From contig JAFXMP010000353.1 in NCBI GenBank assembly GCA_017530275.1, positions 1 to 5,241 on the forward strand: 5,241 nucleotides of DNA. The letters run 5' to 3'. The notes beneath the pieces were generated by a model, which saw only the letters and a list, made by a program, of their open reading frames with translations, was not told the DNA's origin and did no database searches. The number at the start of each line of letters is the position of its first letter. Positions within the stretch are counted from its first letter, which is position 1. This DNA is from Clostridia bacterium. Its GTDB lineage: Bacteria; Bacillota_A; Clostridia; Christensenellales; Aristaeellaceae. Below are positions 1 to 5,241 of this stretch, in pieces. The position numbers and the translations under genes were made by a program.

Positions 1-1507
1 ATCCTGCACTGCGGAATAATGCGTCATAAGCTGCCCGATCCTCCGGCGACATCTCATCCAGATTCGTTGATACAGGATATTTTTCCAGGATCTGCTGCGC
101 TTGCTCTAACAGATTGAGTACCCAGGGAAGCATATCTGCGCTGTACGCTTGGGCTTGCCCCCATGTTTCTTCCGTATAGTTTCCCGTATCCACATTCAGG
201 AGCGACCATTCGCAGGAAAAGATCTCGCCGGTTTCCACAGAAAGTGTGGCTTTGTATTCTCCCAGCTTATCCACATCCGGCCAATGCCAGTTCCCCATGT
301 TATAGGGTAGCCAGGTGATTTGCCAAAGCGAACGATCCTGTTCTTTGATCATAGCGGAACGAACCTGGAACAAAGATTGCCAGTTCCCTTTTAGGCCAAA
401 GGTGGCTTGAGCTGCTTCTGCTGCTTTTTCTATTGCTTCTTTTTCGGACAGGGCATTATGCTTTGGAAGGATATACTGCTTTGGCAGCAAATCACCGAGC
501 CCAGCCGCTTCATAGCGAGCCGCCACTTCGGATTTCTCAGCGGCGTCCAGCAGATCAAAAGCACCTGTTGTAACATATTCCTGCGCTGCCTCCGCGTACA
601 GGCTCAAATCGCCTTCCGGCAGCGTTCTGTTTTCTTCCGATACCATCCACCGGCAATACGTCACATTCCCATCCGGAGAGGAGATATTTATAACATAGGA
701 GCTGTCCAAATCATCCATGCTGATCCGATACTCACGGCGATCTGTTCCGCCATAAAGGTAGAAGGATATGTCGATTTTTTTCTTTGCAAGCGCTTCTTCG
801 CTAACACCATATTTTTCCGTTACCGCTTTCATGGCAATCTCCTTTGCCATTTCTACGGAAATGTCGTCTTTTTCCGGCACGATATTGATGAGAAGACCGA
901 TTTCCTGCACTTCCATGAGAGGCGCATCCAGCGCGGCCTTATCTTCAAGCGAAAGATCATCCATGTTTTGTAAATTCTTCCATCTGTCCATATGCTTCCG
1001 GTAGAAAGGAATGATACGTGCCAACTGTTTCGCGCCCCATGCGGGTGAAGTCAGTTCGCCGGATGCCACCAGTTCCTGATCCGCATTGTCATTGCTCCAA
1101 GTCACGGACAACGTACCGTCCGCTTCCTTTTCAACCGTATAAAAGCCTAATTCCTTTTGATGGATCGCGTTCGCCTCAAAAGAAGCGATCCAGCCGTTTT
1201 CGGTATTCTCCCGTTTGTAAGTGAACAGATCAAGCATCTCATCGGTCAGGCCGTAAGTTGATTTTATGACTTCCGCCGCCTGACGCTGAATTTGATACCG
1301 GATAGAGAAGGTAATTCCCAAAGCCAGGGCAGTGCTGATGATCATAGTCATCAGAATAATAGCCAGCACCAATGTGCGTGTAGGAATTCTGCCCAAACTG
1401 ATTCCTGGCCTTCTCTTCGCCCGCACAGCCCGCAGGACTTCTTCCTCCCCATGCCAATCCATATCGCGCAAGGCGGTATCCAAGGCATTTTTCAAATTAT
1501 TCTTCAT
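1..1507 (-). CDS. Probable membrane anti-sigma factor with three PepSY-like repeats (3' end outside window)
   Basis: No single family is recognised; the role is inferred. The frame is open for 502 codons and leaves the window without a stop. Seen: a cytoplasmic N-terminus of about 45 residues with no zinc-finger HxxxCxxC; one membrane segment at about 46-67; then a long, presumably extracytoplasmic part. That part contains three similar modules at about 74-141, 216-288 and 352-436. Each starts with an amphipathic helix ending in an aromatic-Gly pair (TYGLT, KYGVS, TFGLK) and ends in a beta-rich stretch with a Gly turn and a Trp (DGTLSVTW, DGNVTYCRW, TGEIFSCEW), the layout of PepSY-type domains. 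Linkers also repeat: residues 182-195 (MDDLSLEDKAALDA) match 483-496 (LDEMSPEDRAAYDA) at 8 of 14 positions. ATG 1507 follows AAAGGA by 10 nt and lies 11 nt inside the sigma gene, so the two are co-translated. By analogy with ECF operons it would hold the sigma factor at the membrane and sense an external signal. A sensor lipoprotein-like role is an alternative. Confidence 0.75.
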   Translation of the reverse strand, partial: MKNNLKNALDTALRDMDWHGEEEVLRAVRAKRRPGISLGRIPTRTLVLAIILMTMIISTALALGITFSIRYQIQRQAAEVIKSTYGLTDEMLDLFTYKRENTENGWIASFEANAIHQKELGFYTVEKEADGTLSVTWSNDNADQELVASGELTSPAWGAKQLARIIPFYRKHMDRWKNLQNMDDLSLEDKAALDAPLMEVQEIGLLINIVPEKDDISVEMAKEIAMKAVTEKYGVSEEALAKKKIDISFYLYGGTDRREYRISMDDLDSSYVINISSPDGNVTYCRWMVSEENRTLPEGDLSLYAEAAQEYVTTGAFDLLDAAEKSEVAARYEAAGLGDLLPKQYILPKHNALSEKEAIEKAAEAAQATFGLKGNWQSLFQVRSAMIKEQDRSLWQITWLPYNMGNWHWPDVDKLGEYKATLSVETGEIFSCEWSLLNVDTGNYTEETWGQAQAYSADMLPWVLNLLEQAQQILEKYPVSTNLDEMSPEDRAAYDALFRSAG

Positions 1508-2024
1508 CGAAATACCATCCTTTCAGCGCTTCTTTCAAATGATCCTTGGCCCTTTTCAATCGGGAGGTAGCATTGGCAACCGGGATATGCAGCACTCTGG
1601 CAATCTCTGGCACGGTCATTTCCTGATAAAACCGGAGCAGGATCATTTGCTTATCCCTTTCCGAAAGGTTCATCACGGCTTGCAAAACCGTATCATCGGA
1701 ATATGTGTCGGTTTGCCCTTGCTCTGGCACGGCATCCAAGGTTGTTGTGCGCGCTCTGTTGCGGAACCAAGCGGATTTTCGGGCATCTTTACAAGTATTG
1801 ATGATAATCCGTGTCAGCCAGGTCTTTTTACTGGATTCACCCCGGAAGCGATCCATGTGGTTATAAGCCTTGATGAACGTGTCCTGAACGGCGTCTTCCG
1901 CCAGGGCTTCGTCGCCCAGGTACATATACGCAATGCGCATCAGCTGCGTTTTATAGCCGGCCATCAGCTGCGCCAGTTCCTGCTCCCTTTGCGCATCTGT
2001 CATAGGTCGCGGGAGAATACTCAC
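1497..2024 (-). CDS. ECF-type RNA polymerase sigma-70 family sigma factor
   Basis: An alternative sigma factor directing RNA polymerase to a small regulon, usually including its own operon. At 175 residues it has the usual ECF length. Region 2 spans about residues 20-90, with the region 2.2 signature LAEDAVQDTFIKAY (carrying the conserved acidic core-binding residues) and the DNA-contact stretch KKTWLTRIIINTCKD. A short linker follows. Region 4 at about 110-168 has the helix-turn-helix VPEIARVLHIPVANATSRLKR. An in-frame GTG at 2033 exists but lies inside the Shine-Dalgarno, so GTG 2024 is preferred: AGGAGG then sits 8 nt upstream. The upstream ORF stops 5 nt before this start. The 3' end overlaps the membrane protein gene by 11 nt, the classic sigma/anti-sigma arrangement. 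The class resembles Bacillus SigV/SigW-type factors; the regulon cannot be told from here. Confidence 0.93.
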   Translation of the reverse strand: MSILPRPMTDAQREQELAQLMAGYKTQLMRIAYMYLGDEALAEDAVQDTFIKAYNHMDRFRGESSKKTWLTRIIINTCKDARKSAWFRNRARTTTLDAVPEQGQTDTYSDDTVLQAVMNLSERDKQMILLRFYQEMTVPEIARVLHIPVANATSRLKRAKDHLKEALKGWYFDEE

Positions 2025-2029
2025 ATGGT

Positions 2030-2344
2030 TCACCTCCTTTGTGTCAGGATCAAGGGCTTCATTCCGAAAGCCTTACGTCGTGATTGTCGCCGCCATTCCT
2101 TTACAGCAATCGCGCAAATCCAGGCTTTTTCCTTCTCTATACCCGGATATTTGTACAATCGCTTATATACTACCATGAAGATATTGCTCACGGCAATGTT
2201 GGCCAACTCTTTATTTTGTAATTGCATATAAGACATTTTCATCATGGAGTCTTTGTTTCTCACCATGATCTGTCTGAGCAAAGTTTCCGCATCACACAAT
2301 GATTCAGAAGAAGCTCCTTTCAACCTTTGCACCCCCTTGCACAT
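2030..2344 (-). CDS. Small sigma region-2-like protein, no region 4
   Basis: First gene of the sigma operon, up to 104 residues. Residues about 23-95 align with region 2 of the adjacent sigma factor with a single one-residue gap (YMQLQNKELANIAVSNIF against YMYLGDEALAEDAVQDTF; then EKEKAWICAIAVKEWRRQ against SKKTWLTRIIINTCKDAR). It ends shortly after region 2 and carries no region 4. The acidic residues of region 2.2 are replaced (ED to NI, QD to SN), so normal core binding is doubtful. Its last codons CAA AGG AGG TGA are the Shine-Dalgarno of the sigma gene, implying coupled translation. The start is unsure: ATG 2344 has no good ribosome site, while an in-frame TTG at codon 8 has AAGGGGG about 8 nt upstream. 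It could be a decayed tandem duplicate or a sigma co-regulator comparable in idea to Bacillus RsoA, which is also region-2-like and works with SigO. The function is unproven. Confidence 0.65.
   Translation of the reverse strand: MCKGVQRLKGASSESLCDAETLLRQIMVRNKDSMMKMSYMQLQNKELANIAVSNIFMVVYKRLYKYPGIEKEKAWICAIAVKEWRRQSRRKAFGMKPLILTQRR
2033..2040 (-). promoter_or_regulatory. Shine-Dalgarno of the sigma gene, inside the upstream ORF's 3' end
   Basis: Minus-strand AAAGGAGG, 8 nt before GTG 2024. The AGG AGG codons and the TGA stop of the region-2-like ORF form this site. It decides the sigma start (GTG 2024, not GTG 2033, which overlaps the site). Confidence 0.8.
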
Positions 2345-2385
2345 ATTGGACGAGGCTTTTTCTCTGAACCATTCGCAAGTGCATA

Positions 2386-2420
2386 TTTTCTTTTTGAGCT
2401 AAACCAATTCAAAAAGAAAA
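2386..2420. repeat. Perfect 12-bp inverted repeat, 11-nt loop
   Basis: The left arm TTTTCTTTTTGA (2386-2397) and right arm TCAAAAAGAAAA (2409-2420) are exact reverse complements around an 11-nt spacer. The stem is almost all A/T and has no T-tract directly after it on either strand, so it is not a standard terminator. It could be an operator, a weak bidirectional terminator or the end of a mobile unit. Confidence 0.6.
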
Positions 2421-2437
2421 AGAAGGCAAAGAAATAG

Positions 2438-2465
2438 ATATTATTGGACTTGAGCCTACTGGAAA
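2438..2465 (-). promoter_or_regulatory. Weak candidate promoter for the sigma operon
   Basis: On the minus strand TTTCCA (2465-2460) lies 16 nt before TAATAT (2443-2438), a partial match to a housekeeping promoter, about 95 nt upstream of the first ORF. ECF operons are usually self-activated, and I found no clear AAC-type -35 with a CGTC -10 at proper spacing. Treat this as a guess. Confidence 0.2.
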
Positions 2466-2491
2466 ATGGAGCATGTTTTTGTAAAAAGTAC

Positions 2492-2521
2492 TTGACAAGT
2501 TGTTTTAGGCAAAACTTTAAA
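2492..2521 (+). promoter_or_regulatory. Candidate plus-strand promoter at the junction
   Basis: Exact TTGACA (2492-2497), an 18-nt spacer and TTTAAA (2516-2521; 4 of 6 to TATAAT). It overlaps the first residual codons of the coupling protein gene, so it may have arisen with the rearrangement and could transcribe the remaining conjugation genes. No ribosome site or start codon follows for the truncated frame. Confidence 0.35.
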
Positions 2522-3455
2522 ATCGATCCTTATCTCCTGCGCGGCCCGCCTCGCGCCCTTTGATATTCAGGAGATTCGGGACATTATTTCCGAGGACGAG
2601 CTTGAACTGGACACCATCGGCGACACCAAAACCGCCGTGTTCTTTATCATTTCCGATACGGACGATTCCCTGAATTTTCTGGTATCCATGGCTTATACCC
2701 AAATGTTCAACCTGCTTTGTGAAAAAGCGGACGACAAATACAACGGAAGATTGCCCGTGCATGTCAGGTGCCTGATCGACGAGTGCGCCAATATCGGCCA
2801 AATCCCCAAGCTGGAAAAACTTATGGCAACCATCCGCAGCCGGGAGATCTCCGCCAGTCTGATCCTGCAAACGCAAAGCCAACTGAAAGCGCTGTACAAG
2901 GACAACGCCGAAACCATCATCGGCAACATGGACAGCGTGCTGTTTCTTGGCGGGAAAGAAAAAACAACCCTGAAAGACCTGACAGAAATGTTGGGAAAGG
3001 AAACCATAAACATCGCCAATACCGGGGAAAGCCGGGGACGGGAAAAGTCTTTTTCCCTGAACGTGCAAAGCCTCGGTAAAGACCTGATGACTATGGACGA
3101 GTTATCCGTGCTGGACGGCAGCAAGTGCATCCTGCAACTGCGCGGCGTCCGGCCTTTTCTCTCGCAAAAATACGATATTACGCAGCATCCGAATTATCAG
3201 TATCTGTCGGACTGTGACCCCAAAAACGCTTTTGACATCGAAGCCTACCTGCACTGCAGGCTGAAGCTGAAATCCAACGACGAATTTGATACTTATGAAG
3301 TGGATGTGAGCGAAGACGATATCGCGGCCATGGCGCAAGAGGAACAAGACAGCGGCCCGCCAGAGCGGGACGAAATTGACGAATTTACGGATGAACCTCT
3401 TGAATCCTGCCCGGATATCGCGGAGGAACCCTTTGACTACAGCGCGCTCTTTTGA
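2508..3455 (+). pseudogene. virD4: 5'-truncated VirD4/TraG-family type IV coupling protein
   Basis: The coupling protein is the ATPase that brings relaxase-bound DNA to the mating channel at the membrane. Only the C-terminal 315 residues remain. Family similarity starts at GKTLKSILISC (2508 on) and continues through FDIQEIRDI, the Walker B region CLIDECANIG (2769-2798; Asp-Glu at 2778-2783), TIRSREISASLILQTQSQL, GGKEKTTLKDL and the RGVRPFLSQKYDIT block. As I recall, intact Tn1549-type homologs are roughly twice as long, with membrane segments and a Walker A P-loop in the lost half. An in-frame TGA lies at 2493-2495 and no start with a ribosome site exists. GTG 2637 is a conserved internal valine. 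The remaining codons have no stop or frameshift, so loss looks recent. The last 60 residues form an acidic tail (23 Asp/Glu, one Arg). Maff2 follows 39 nt later. A product would need the missing N-terminal part from elsewhere. Confidence 0.88.
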
Positions 3456-3471
3456 GTCGGCGCTTTTTTTT
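3441..3471 (+). terminator. Intrinsic-terminator-like hairpin after the coupling protein gene
   Basis: AGCGC (3441-3445) pairs with GCGCT (3460-3464), with an inner stem CTC-TTTT-GAG (3447-3456), followed by a run of eight T (3464-3471). It spans the stop codon and sits before the Maff2 ribosome site. It could partly stop transcription and lower expression of the downstream channel genes relative to the coupling protein. The stem is imperfect. Confidence 0.5.
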
Positions 3472-3494
3472 ATAAAAACGGAGGTAAAAACAAT

Positions 3495-3716
3495 ATGGCG
3501 TTCTTTACAAGCGGTGTCTCTTTTATCAAAACTGCCGTGGTGCTGGTTGGCGCTGGCATCGGCGGCTACGGCGTGGTGAACCTGCTGGAAGGATATGGAA
3601 GCGACAATCCCGGCGCTAAGAGCCAGGGGATCAAGCAATTCGTTGCGGGCGCTGCAATCGCGCTGGTCGGCATCGGCCTGATTCCCCTGCTCAGCGATCT
3701 GTTTACCGCGCCCTGA
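3495..3716 (+). CDS. Maff2-family small membrane protein of the conjugation operon
   Basis: A 73-residue protein of the Maff2 type found between the coupling protein and VirB6-like genes of Tn1549-like elements. It has two hydrophobic segments (about 8-31, rich in Gly/Ala/Val, and 47-68) joined by the characteristic loop NLLEGYGSDNPGAKSQGIKQF (28-49). Size and topology recall VirB2/TrbC-type pilins, so a structural subunit of the mating apparatus is possible, but that is inference; the biochemical role of Maff2 is not established to my knowledge. ATG 3495 has GGAGG 10 nt upstream. It is preceded by a terminator-like hairpin and followed by the paired hairpins before virB6. Confidence 0.88.
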   Translation: MAFFTSGVSFIKTAVVLVGAGIGGYGVVNLLEGYGSDNPGAKSQGIKQFVAGAAIALVGIGLIPLLSDLFTAP

Positions 3717-3723
3717 CCGACCC

Positions 3724-3745
3724 GGCCCCCGCGAAAGCGGGGGCC
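3724..3745 (+). promoter_or_regulatory. GC-rich 9-bp RNA hairpin with GAAA tetraloop
   Basis: GGCCCCCGC (3724-3732), loop GAAA, GCGGGGGCC (3737-3745): perfect pairing closed by a GNRA tetraloop, 7 nt after the Maff2 stop. No T-tract follows, so termination is unlikely. Transcript stabilisation, processing, or control of the adjacent hairpin is more plausible. Confidence 0.7.
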
Positions 3746-3759
3746 TCCTGAAAAGGAGG
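3744..3759 (+). promoter_or_regulatory. Hairpin sequestering the virB6-like Shine-Dalgarno
   Basis: CCTCCT (3744-3749), loop GAAA (3750-3753), AGGAGG (3754-3759). The 3' arm is the ribosome site for the TTG start at 3768 (8-nt spacing). The first two bases (3744-3745) are shared with the preceding GC-rich hairpin, so the full 6-bp stem and that hairpin compete; a 4-bp form is compatible with both. This predicts reduced translation initiation, possibly relieved by ribosomes leaving Maff2. Confidence 0.6.
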
Positions 3760-3767
3760 TGAAACAC

Positions 3768-4637
3768 TTGAACTTCCTATGGGACAAAATAACGGAATGG
3801 ATCAAAAACCTGCTCATCACCGGCATCATGAGCAACCTGAACGGCTTGTTCGACGGTATCAACGGGCAGGTGGCGGAAATCGCGGGAACGGTGGGCACCA
3901 CGCCCCAGGCGTGGAATGGCAGCGTTTTCAACATGATCAAAAGCCTGTCGGATAACGTCATCGTCCCCATTGCCGGCCTGATCCTCACCTTTGTCATGTC
4001 CTACGAACTGATTCAGATGGTCATGGACAAGAACAGCTTTCACGATCTGGAAACCTTCTTCCTTTTCAAGTGGGTATTCAAGACCAGTATCGCCATCCTC
4101 ATTGTGACCCACACATGGGATATTGTCATGGGCGTCTTTGACGTGGCGCAGCACGTGGTTTCCGCCGCCGCGGGAACCATCGTCAGCAATACCGATCTGA
4201 ACATCACCAGCGTCATATCCAATCTGGAGGCTTCGCTCCAGGCCATGGATATTGGCCCGCTGTTCGGGCTTTGGTTCCAATCCATGCTGGTGGGCCTGAT
4301 TTCCTGGGCCATGACGATCTGTATTTTCGTGGTCATTTATGGCCGTATCATGGAAATCTTTCTGGTCACGTCCGTCGCGCCGATCCCCATGGCGACCATG
4401 GCGAACCGGGAATGGGGCCAGATGGGGCAAAACTATTTGCGCACCCTGATCGCCCTGGGCTTCCAGGCGTTTCTCATCATTGTCTGTGTAGCGATTTACG
4501 CCGTGCTGGTTCATTCCATTGCTGTGGGCACGGATGTGATCAAAGCCCTGTGGATGTGCATCGGGTATACGGTGCTGCTGTGCTTCAGCCTGTTCAAAAC
4601 AAGCAGCCTGTCCAAATCCCTGTTCAACGCGCATTGA
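3768..4637 (+). CDS. VirB6/TrbL-like polytopic membrane protein of the type IV secretion channel
   Basis: A 289-residue integral membrane protein matching the TrbL/VirB6-like protein encoded after Maff2 in Tn1549-type elements. It is expected to form part of the inner-membrane channel for DNA transfer. Seen: an amphipathic N-terminus (NFLWDKITEWIKNLLITGIM), then hydrophobic segments at about 62-84, 104-126, 168-191, 195-212, 228-249 and 258-277. The conserved-looking patch TSVAPIPMATMANREWGQMG is at 201-220. A GTG at 3759 is in frame but forms part of the Shine-Dalgarno. TTG 3768 lies 8 nt after AGGAGG and gives the family's usual N-terminus, so it is chosen. The ribosome site is inside a hairpin. 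The PrgI-family gene begins 12 nt after the stop. No damage is seen. Confidence 0.88.
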   Translation: MNFLWDKITEWIKNLLITGIMSNLNGLFDGINGQVAEIAGTVGTTPQAWNGSVFNMIKSLSDNVIVPIAGLILTFVMSYELIQMVMDKNSFHDLETFFLFKWVFKTSIAILIVTHTWDIVMGVFDVAQHVVSAAAGTIVSNTDLNITSVISNLEASLQAMDIGPLFGLWFQSMLVGLISWAMTICIFVVIYGRIMEIFLVTSVAPIPMATMANREWGQMGQNYLRTLIALGFQAFLIIVCVAIYAVLVHSIAVGTDVIKALWMCIGYTVLLCFSLFKTSSLSKSLFNAH

Positions 4638-4649
4638 GGAGGAAAGTCC

Positions 4650-5087
4650 ATGAACGATACCATTTACGCGGATGTGCCCAAAGACCTTTCCAAGATCAAA
4701 ACCAAGCTGTTCTTCCATCTGACGAAGCGGCAATTGATCTGCTTCGGCGGCGGCGCGCTGGCTGGCGTTCCCCTGTATTTTCTCACACGCGGCGTTATGT
4801 CCAGCACCTTAGCCATGGTGGTCATGATCGCCGTAATGATGCCCTTTTTCCTGCTGGCGTTATATGAGAAAAATGGGGAGCCGCTGGAAAAGATCGCTTG
4901 GCACATCATTCAATCCCGTTTCAAGCGGCCCCGTAAGCGGCCCTATCAGACCAATAACCTGTACGCTGCCATCGTGCGGCAGACAGAAATCAACAAGGAG
5001 GTGAAGGCCATTGTTCGGGAATCTGTTCAAAAGAAAAAGAGCAAAAGAGGAAAAAAGGCAGCCCAGGGTCAAACTGACGCGGGCTGA
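4650..5087 (+). CDS. prgI: PrgI-family membrane protein (VirB3-like role)
   Basis: A 145-residue protein of the PrgI family, a conserved partner of the VirB4 ATPase in Gram-positive conjugation systems, thought to take the place of VirB3. Seen: N-terminal IYADVPKDLSKIKTKLFFHLTKRQLICF, two adjacent membrane helices (about 29-46 and 52-72), the family motif YEKNGEPLEKIAWHII at 72-87, then a basic cytoplasmic tail (RFKRPRKRPYQTNNLYAA and a Lys-rich end). ATG 4650 is preceded by GAGGAGGAAAG with good spacing. The last 77 nt overlap the start of the VirB4 gene in another frame, so the two are probably translated together. Confidence 0.9.
   Translation: MNDTIYADVPKDLSKIKTKLFFHLTKRQLICFGGGALAGVPLYFLTRGVMSSTLAMVVMIAVMMPFFLLALYEKNGEPLEKIAWHIIQSRFKRPRKRPYQTNNLYAAIVRQTEINKEVKAIVRESVQKKKSKRGKKAAQGQTDAG
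4995..5001 (+). promoter_or_regulatory. Internal Shine-Dalgarno for virB4 within prgI
   Basis: AAGGAGG lies 9 nt before TTG 5011, inside the coding frame of the PrgI-family gene. It decides the VirB4 start, because the VirB4-like protein sequence begins right there and no ATG is suitable. Confidence 0.7.
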
Positions 5088-5241
5088 CAGGAAAAGACTG
5101 AACGAAGCGCTGGCCAAGGCCCAGAAGAACAGGCGCGGGCCAGCCACTGCACAGGATACCATTCCTTACCGGCGGATGTTTCCGGACGGCGTCTGTCAAC
5201 TGGATGATACCCACTACTCCAAGACGGTTCAGTTTTACGAC
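5011..5241 (+). CDS. virB4: VirB4-family conjugation ATPase, N-terminal fragment (continues past window)
   Basis: The first 77 residues of the ATPase that powers assembly and transfer in type IV secretion; the nucleotide-binding motifs lie beyond the window. Seen: a basic N-terminus (MFGNLFKRKRAKEEKRQPRV), a charged helix (KLTRADRKRLNEALAKAQ) and the family's early motif TAQDTIPYRRMFPDGVCQLD followed by THYSKTVQFYD, typical of VirB4 proteins in Tn1549-like elements. The start is TTG 5011, with AAGGAGG 9 nt upstream, inside the PrgI-family gene in another frame. The order after PrgI supports the call. Confidence 0.88.
   Translation, partial: MFGNLFKRKRAKEEKRQPRVKLTRADRKRLNEALAKAQKNRRGPATAQDTIPYRRMFPDGVCQLDDTHYSKTVQFYD

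Larger units (their letters stand above)
2345..2507. other. AT-rich junction between sigma operon and truncated conjugation gene
   Basis: No gene with a start and a ribosome binding site was found on either strand. The stretch is A/T-rich, unlike both flanks, and separates a minus-strand operon from a plus-strand operon. It holds a 12-bp inverted repeat, promoter-like boxes on both strands, and a 28-codon plus-strand open frame (2398-2481, no start codon) whose translation ends IIGLEPTGKWSMFL and which might be a gene scar. No transposase, tRNA or integration site was recognised. Confidence 0.6.

Noticed and set aside
407..973. 188-codon plus-strand open frame
   Set aside because: Antisense to the anti-sigma candidate; Cys/Phe-rich shadow translation.
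1332..2231. 299-codon plus-strand open frame
   Set aside because: Antisense to the sigma factor and region-2-like ORF; the minus-strand products have clear sigma motifs and ribosome sites.
2349..2375. ECF-type autoregulated promoter with CGTC at 2352-2349 (minus strand)
   Set aside because: No AAC-type -35 at the proper distance, and it would leave almost no leader before ATG 2344.
2440..2510. Group II intron 3' end or IS end at the break
   Set aside because: I see no domain V-like hairpin and no recognisable terminal repeat or transposase.
2637..2639. GTG as start of a short coupling protein
   Set aside because: It encodes a conserved internal valine, similarity extends to 2508 upstream, and there is no ribosome site.
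3777..4733. 318-codon minus-strand open frame
   Set aside because: Mirror of the VirB6-like gene; composition is His/Asp/Gln-rich and of low coding quality, with no supporting context.

Overview
The window joins two unrelated blocks and most likely comes from a Gram-positive gut-type anaerobe of the Clostridia (Bacillota). The reasons are strong AGGAGG-type ribosome binding sites, frequent GTG/TTG starts, and a type IV secretion cluster in the order seen in Tn1549/CTn-like integrative conjugative elements: coupling protein, Maff2, VirB6/TrbL-like, PrgI, VirB4. Base composition looks mixed, with an AT-rich stretch at the join; I could not compute it.

Block 1 (1-2344, minus strand) is a compact regulatory operon. 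In transcription order it holds a 104-residue protein resembling only region 2 of an ECF sigma factor (2344-2030), a complete ECF sigma factor (2024-1497), and a large single-pass membrane protein, probably the anti-sigma factor, that runs off the left edge (1507-1). The three are tightly coupled: the sigma gene's Shine-Dalgarno forms the last codons of the upstream ORF, and the anti-sigma start lies inside the sigma gene. The extracytoplasmic part of the anti-sigma contains three PepSY-like repeat modules.

The join (about 2345-2507) is AT-rich, has no convincing gene, and holds a perfect 12-bp inverted repeat, a promoter-like TTGACA box on the plus strand and a weak promoter candidate on the minus strand.

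Block 2 (2508-5241, plus strand) is a conjugation operon entered in the middle of its coupling protein. The VirD4/TraG-like reading frame begins abruptly at an internal Gly-Lys-Thr motif, has an in-frame stop just upstream, and lacks the N-terminal membrane segments and Walker A. Its remaining 315 codons are undamaged, so the truncation looks recent. Then follow a terminator-like hairpin, a Maff2-family small membrane protein, a pair of GAAA-loop hairpins of which the second covers the next gene's Shine-Dalgarno, the VirB6-like membrane protein, a PrgI-family protein (VirB3-like role), and the first 77 codons of the VirB4 ATPase, which starts inside prgI.

Inferred history: a sigma/anti-sigma operon lies where the 5' half of the coupling protein gene should be, by insertion, deletion or rearrangement. 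Unless the missing half is supplied elsewhere, the element could not transfer itself, although its channel genes still look intact in this window.
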